A stretch of DNA of 64,000 nucleotides, from assembly GCA_028710605.1 (NCBI GenBank), contig JAQTTU010000007.1, positions 62,001-126,000 on the forward strand, given 5' to 3'. The position numbers and the translations under genes are program-made. Under the pieces are notes generated by a model, which did not search any database, had not been told where the DNA came from, and worked only from the letters and a program-made list of their open reading frames with translations. This document shows positions 63,133 to 64,000 of the stretch, in pieces (the first letter of the stretch is position 1; each line of letters begins with the position of its first letter). This DNA comes from Sideroxydans sp. (GTDB lineage Bacteria > Pseudomonadota > Gammaproteobacteria > Burkholderiales > Gallionellaceae).

Positions 63133-64000
63133 TTAGTGAATAGCGATGGAATACAGCCCGCCGTCGCTGGTCTGTACCAGCGCACCATCTCCCAGCGTCA
63201 CCGGAGAAATGTTGATGGCACCGCCATCGGTTTTATAACGCGCGACGAAACTGCCGTCGTCGCTCTTGAGCACATGCAGATAACCTTCGAAATCGCCCAA
63301 CAACAAATGGCCATCCAGCGGATAGGCCGCCGTTGCCCGGCGCATCAAGAGTTGGCCGTTCTTCCACAGCGAAGCGCCGCTGCTCTTGTCCAATGCCAGC
63401 ACATTGCTGTCGCTATCGGTGAGGTACAGCGTCTTGCCGGACAAGGCCAAGCCCTTGTCGCTGGCGACATCGCGCGTCCACAGCGCCCCGCCCTGGATGG
63501 CATCGAAGCAGGCCAAGCGGCCCTGAAAGGCCACCGCGCACACTTGCGTATCGTCCACCACCGGCAAACTGGTGATGTCGCTGATGCGTTCCAGTTCGGT
63601 ATTGCCGCGCGGTTGCGACACCGACGATTCCCACACCACGATGCCGTTATTCAAACCGATAGCCGCCAGCTTGCCGGCAGCAAAACCCGCATACACCAAG
63701 CCATTGCGAATCACCATGCCCGCATGGCTGCGCACAATGAGCGTGGGAGTGGAACGTTCATACAACCACAAGCGGCTGCCATCCTTGGCGCTGAGGCCGC
63801 TGATGCGCTGATTGCCGGTACGCACCACCACGATGCCATCGGCGATACCCGGCGGACTCAGCACATCGCTGGAAACCTTGACTTGCCATTTCTGCTTGCC
63901 GCTGTCCTCATCATACGCGGCCAGTTCGCCTTTCTCGCCGCCGACCAGCACCAATCCCTCGCCCGCGCCAACACCGCCGGTGATGGTAAAGCCGGTCTCA
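63133..64000 (-). CDS. bamB: Outer-membrane assembly lipoprotein BamB, 5' end cut
   Basis: The C-terminal 289 or so residues of BamB; the frame continues beyond base 64000. PQQ-type beta-propeller repeats are visible (GEKGELAAYDEDSGKQKWQVKV, GNQRISGLSAKDGSRLWLYER, GALWTRDVASDKGLALSGKTLYL). It belongs to the BAM complex. The bamB-der order is the conserved one. Confidence 0.94.
   Translation of the reverse strand, partial: ETGFTITGGVGAGEGLVLVGGEKGELAAYDEDSGKQKWQVKVSSDVLSPPGIADGIVVVRTGNQRISGLSAKDGSRLWLYERSTPTLIVRSHAGMVIRNGLVYAGFAAGKLAAIGLNNGIVVWESSVSQPRGNTELERISDITSLPVVDDTQVCAVAFQGRLACFDAIQGGALWTRDVASDKGLALSGKTLYLTDSDSNVLALDKSSGASLWKNGQLLMRRATAAYPLDGHLLLGDFEGYLHVLKSDDGSFVARYKTDGGAINISPVTLGDGALVQTSDGGLYSIAIH

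Overview
The window looks like the chromosome of a sulfur-oxidising betaproteobacterium of the Nitrosomonadales, most likely Gallionellaceae (Sideroxydans-like). The grounds are inference from gene content: a typical betaproteobacterial bamB-der-hfq-hflXKC-hisZ-purA / rnr-rlmB block, hopanoid hpnCDE, and a sulfur-oxidation set made of soeABC, sat, aprBA and TusA/DsrE2 carriers. No species assignment is possible from the sequence alone.

Layout. (1) 1-30 kb is dominated by sulfur metabolism. A cut tandem-TusA gene, an unknown gene and a TauD-like dioxygenase run rightwards. A long leftward series follows: soeA, a DUF559 gene, soeB, soeC, two SulP anion transporters, tusA, dsrE2 and a FadL-type porin. 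This couples cytoplasmic sulfite oxidation to sulfate export and sulfane-sulfur carriage. Between 13.5 and 19.1 kb lies a repeat-rich stretch: two near-identical 205-bp direct repeats around a BACON/IPT lipoprotein, an IS110-family element plus a truncated inverted copy, and a RAYT-type transposase. A leftward redox block (diheme cytochrome, NapC-like tetraheme, seven-heme cytochrome, parvulin isomerase, TlpA-like thioredoxin) lies back to back with sat-aprB-aprA, which convert AMP + sulfite to APS and then to ATP + sulfate. The soeA and diheme-cytochrome promoters share a strikingly conserved multi-block region.

(2) 30-41.6 kb is mostly housekeeping: YkgJ-type protein, HD hydrolase, EamA transporter, dapC-dapD-pilU-dapE, prmB, and hpnC-hpnD-hpnE for hopanoid squalene synthesis.

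(3) 41.6-46.8 kb is an accessory island bounded by two REP-like palindromes. It holds an HhH protein, a RelE/HigA-like toxin-antitoxin pair and a tightly overlapping five-gene leftward operon: SLATT membrane protein, TGT-like, OGG-like glycosylase, QueC-like and TIR. QueC+TGT+OGG is the ancillary set that defines type IV CBASS, yet no CD-NTase is present. A TIR protein with a glycine-rich N-terminus (Met-Gly-Gly-Gly) sits immediately after the QueC gene. I regard this as the candidate undescribed system: a cyclase-less, deazaguanine-linked TIR/SLATT defence operon.

(4) 46.8-64 kb: phospholipase D-like protein, MipA, DUF3025, a cyclic-nucleotide-binding protein with a ParA ATPase, rlmB-rnr, tRNA-Leu(CAG), purA, hisZ, DUF2065, hflC, hflK, hflX, hfq, an unknown conserved gene, der and the cut bamB.

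Several families of short palindromic repeats are scattered through the window and in places extend into coding regions (sulP2 tail, the DUF559 gene, hpnE).
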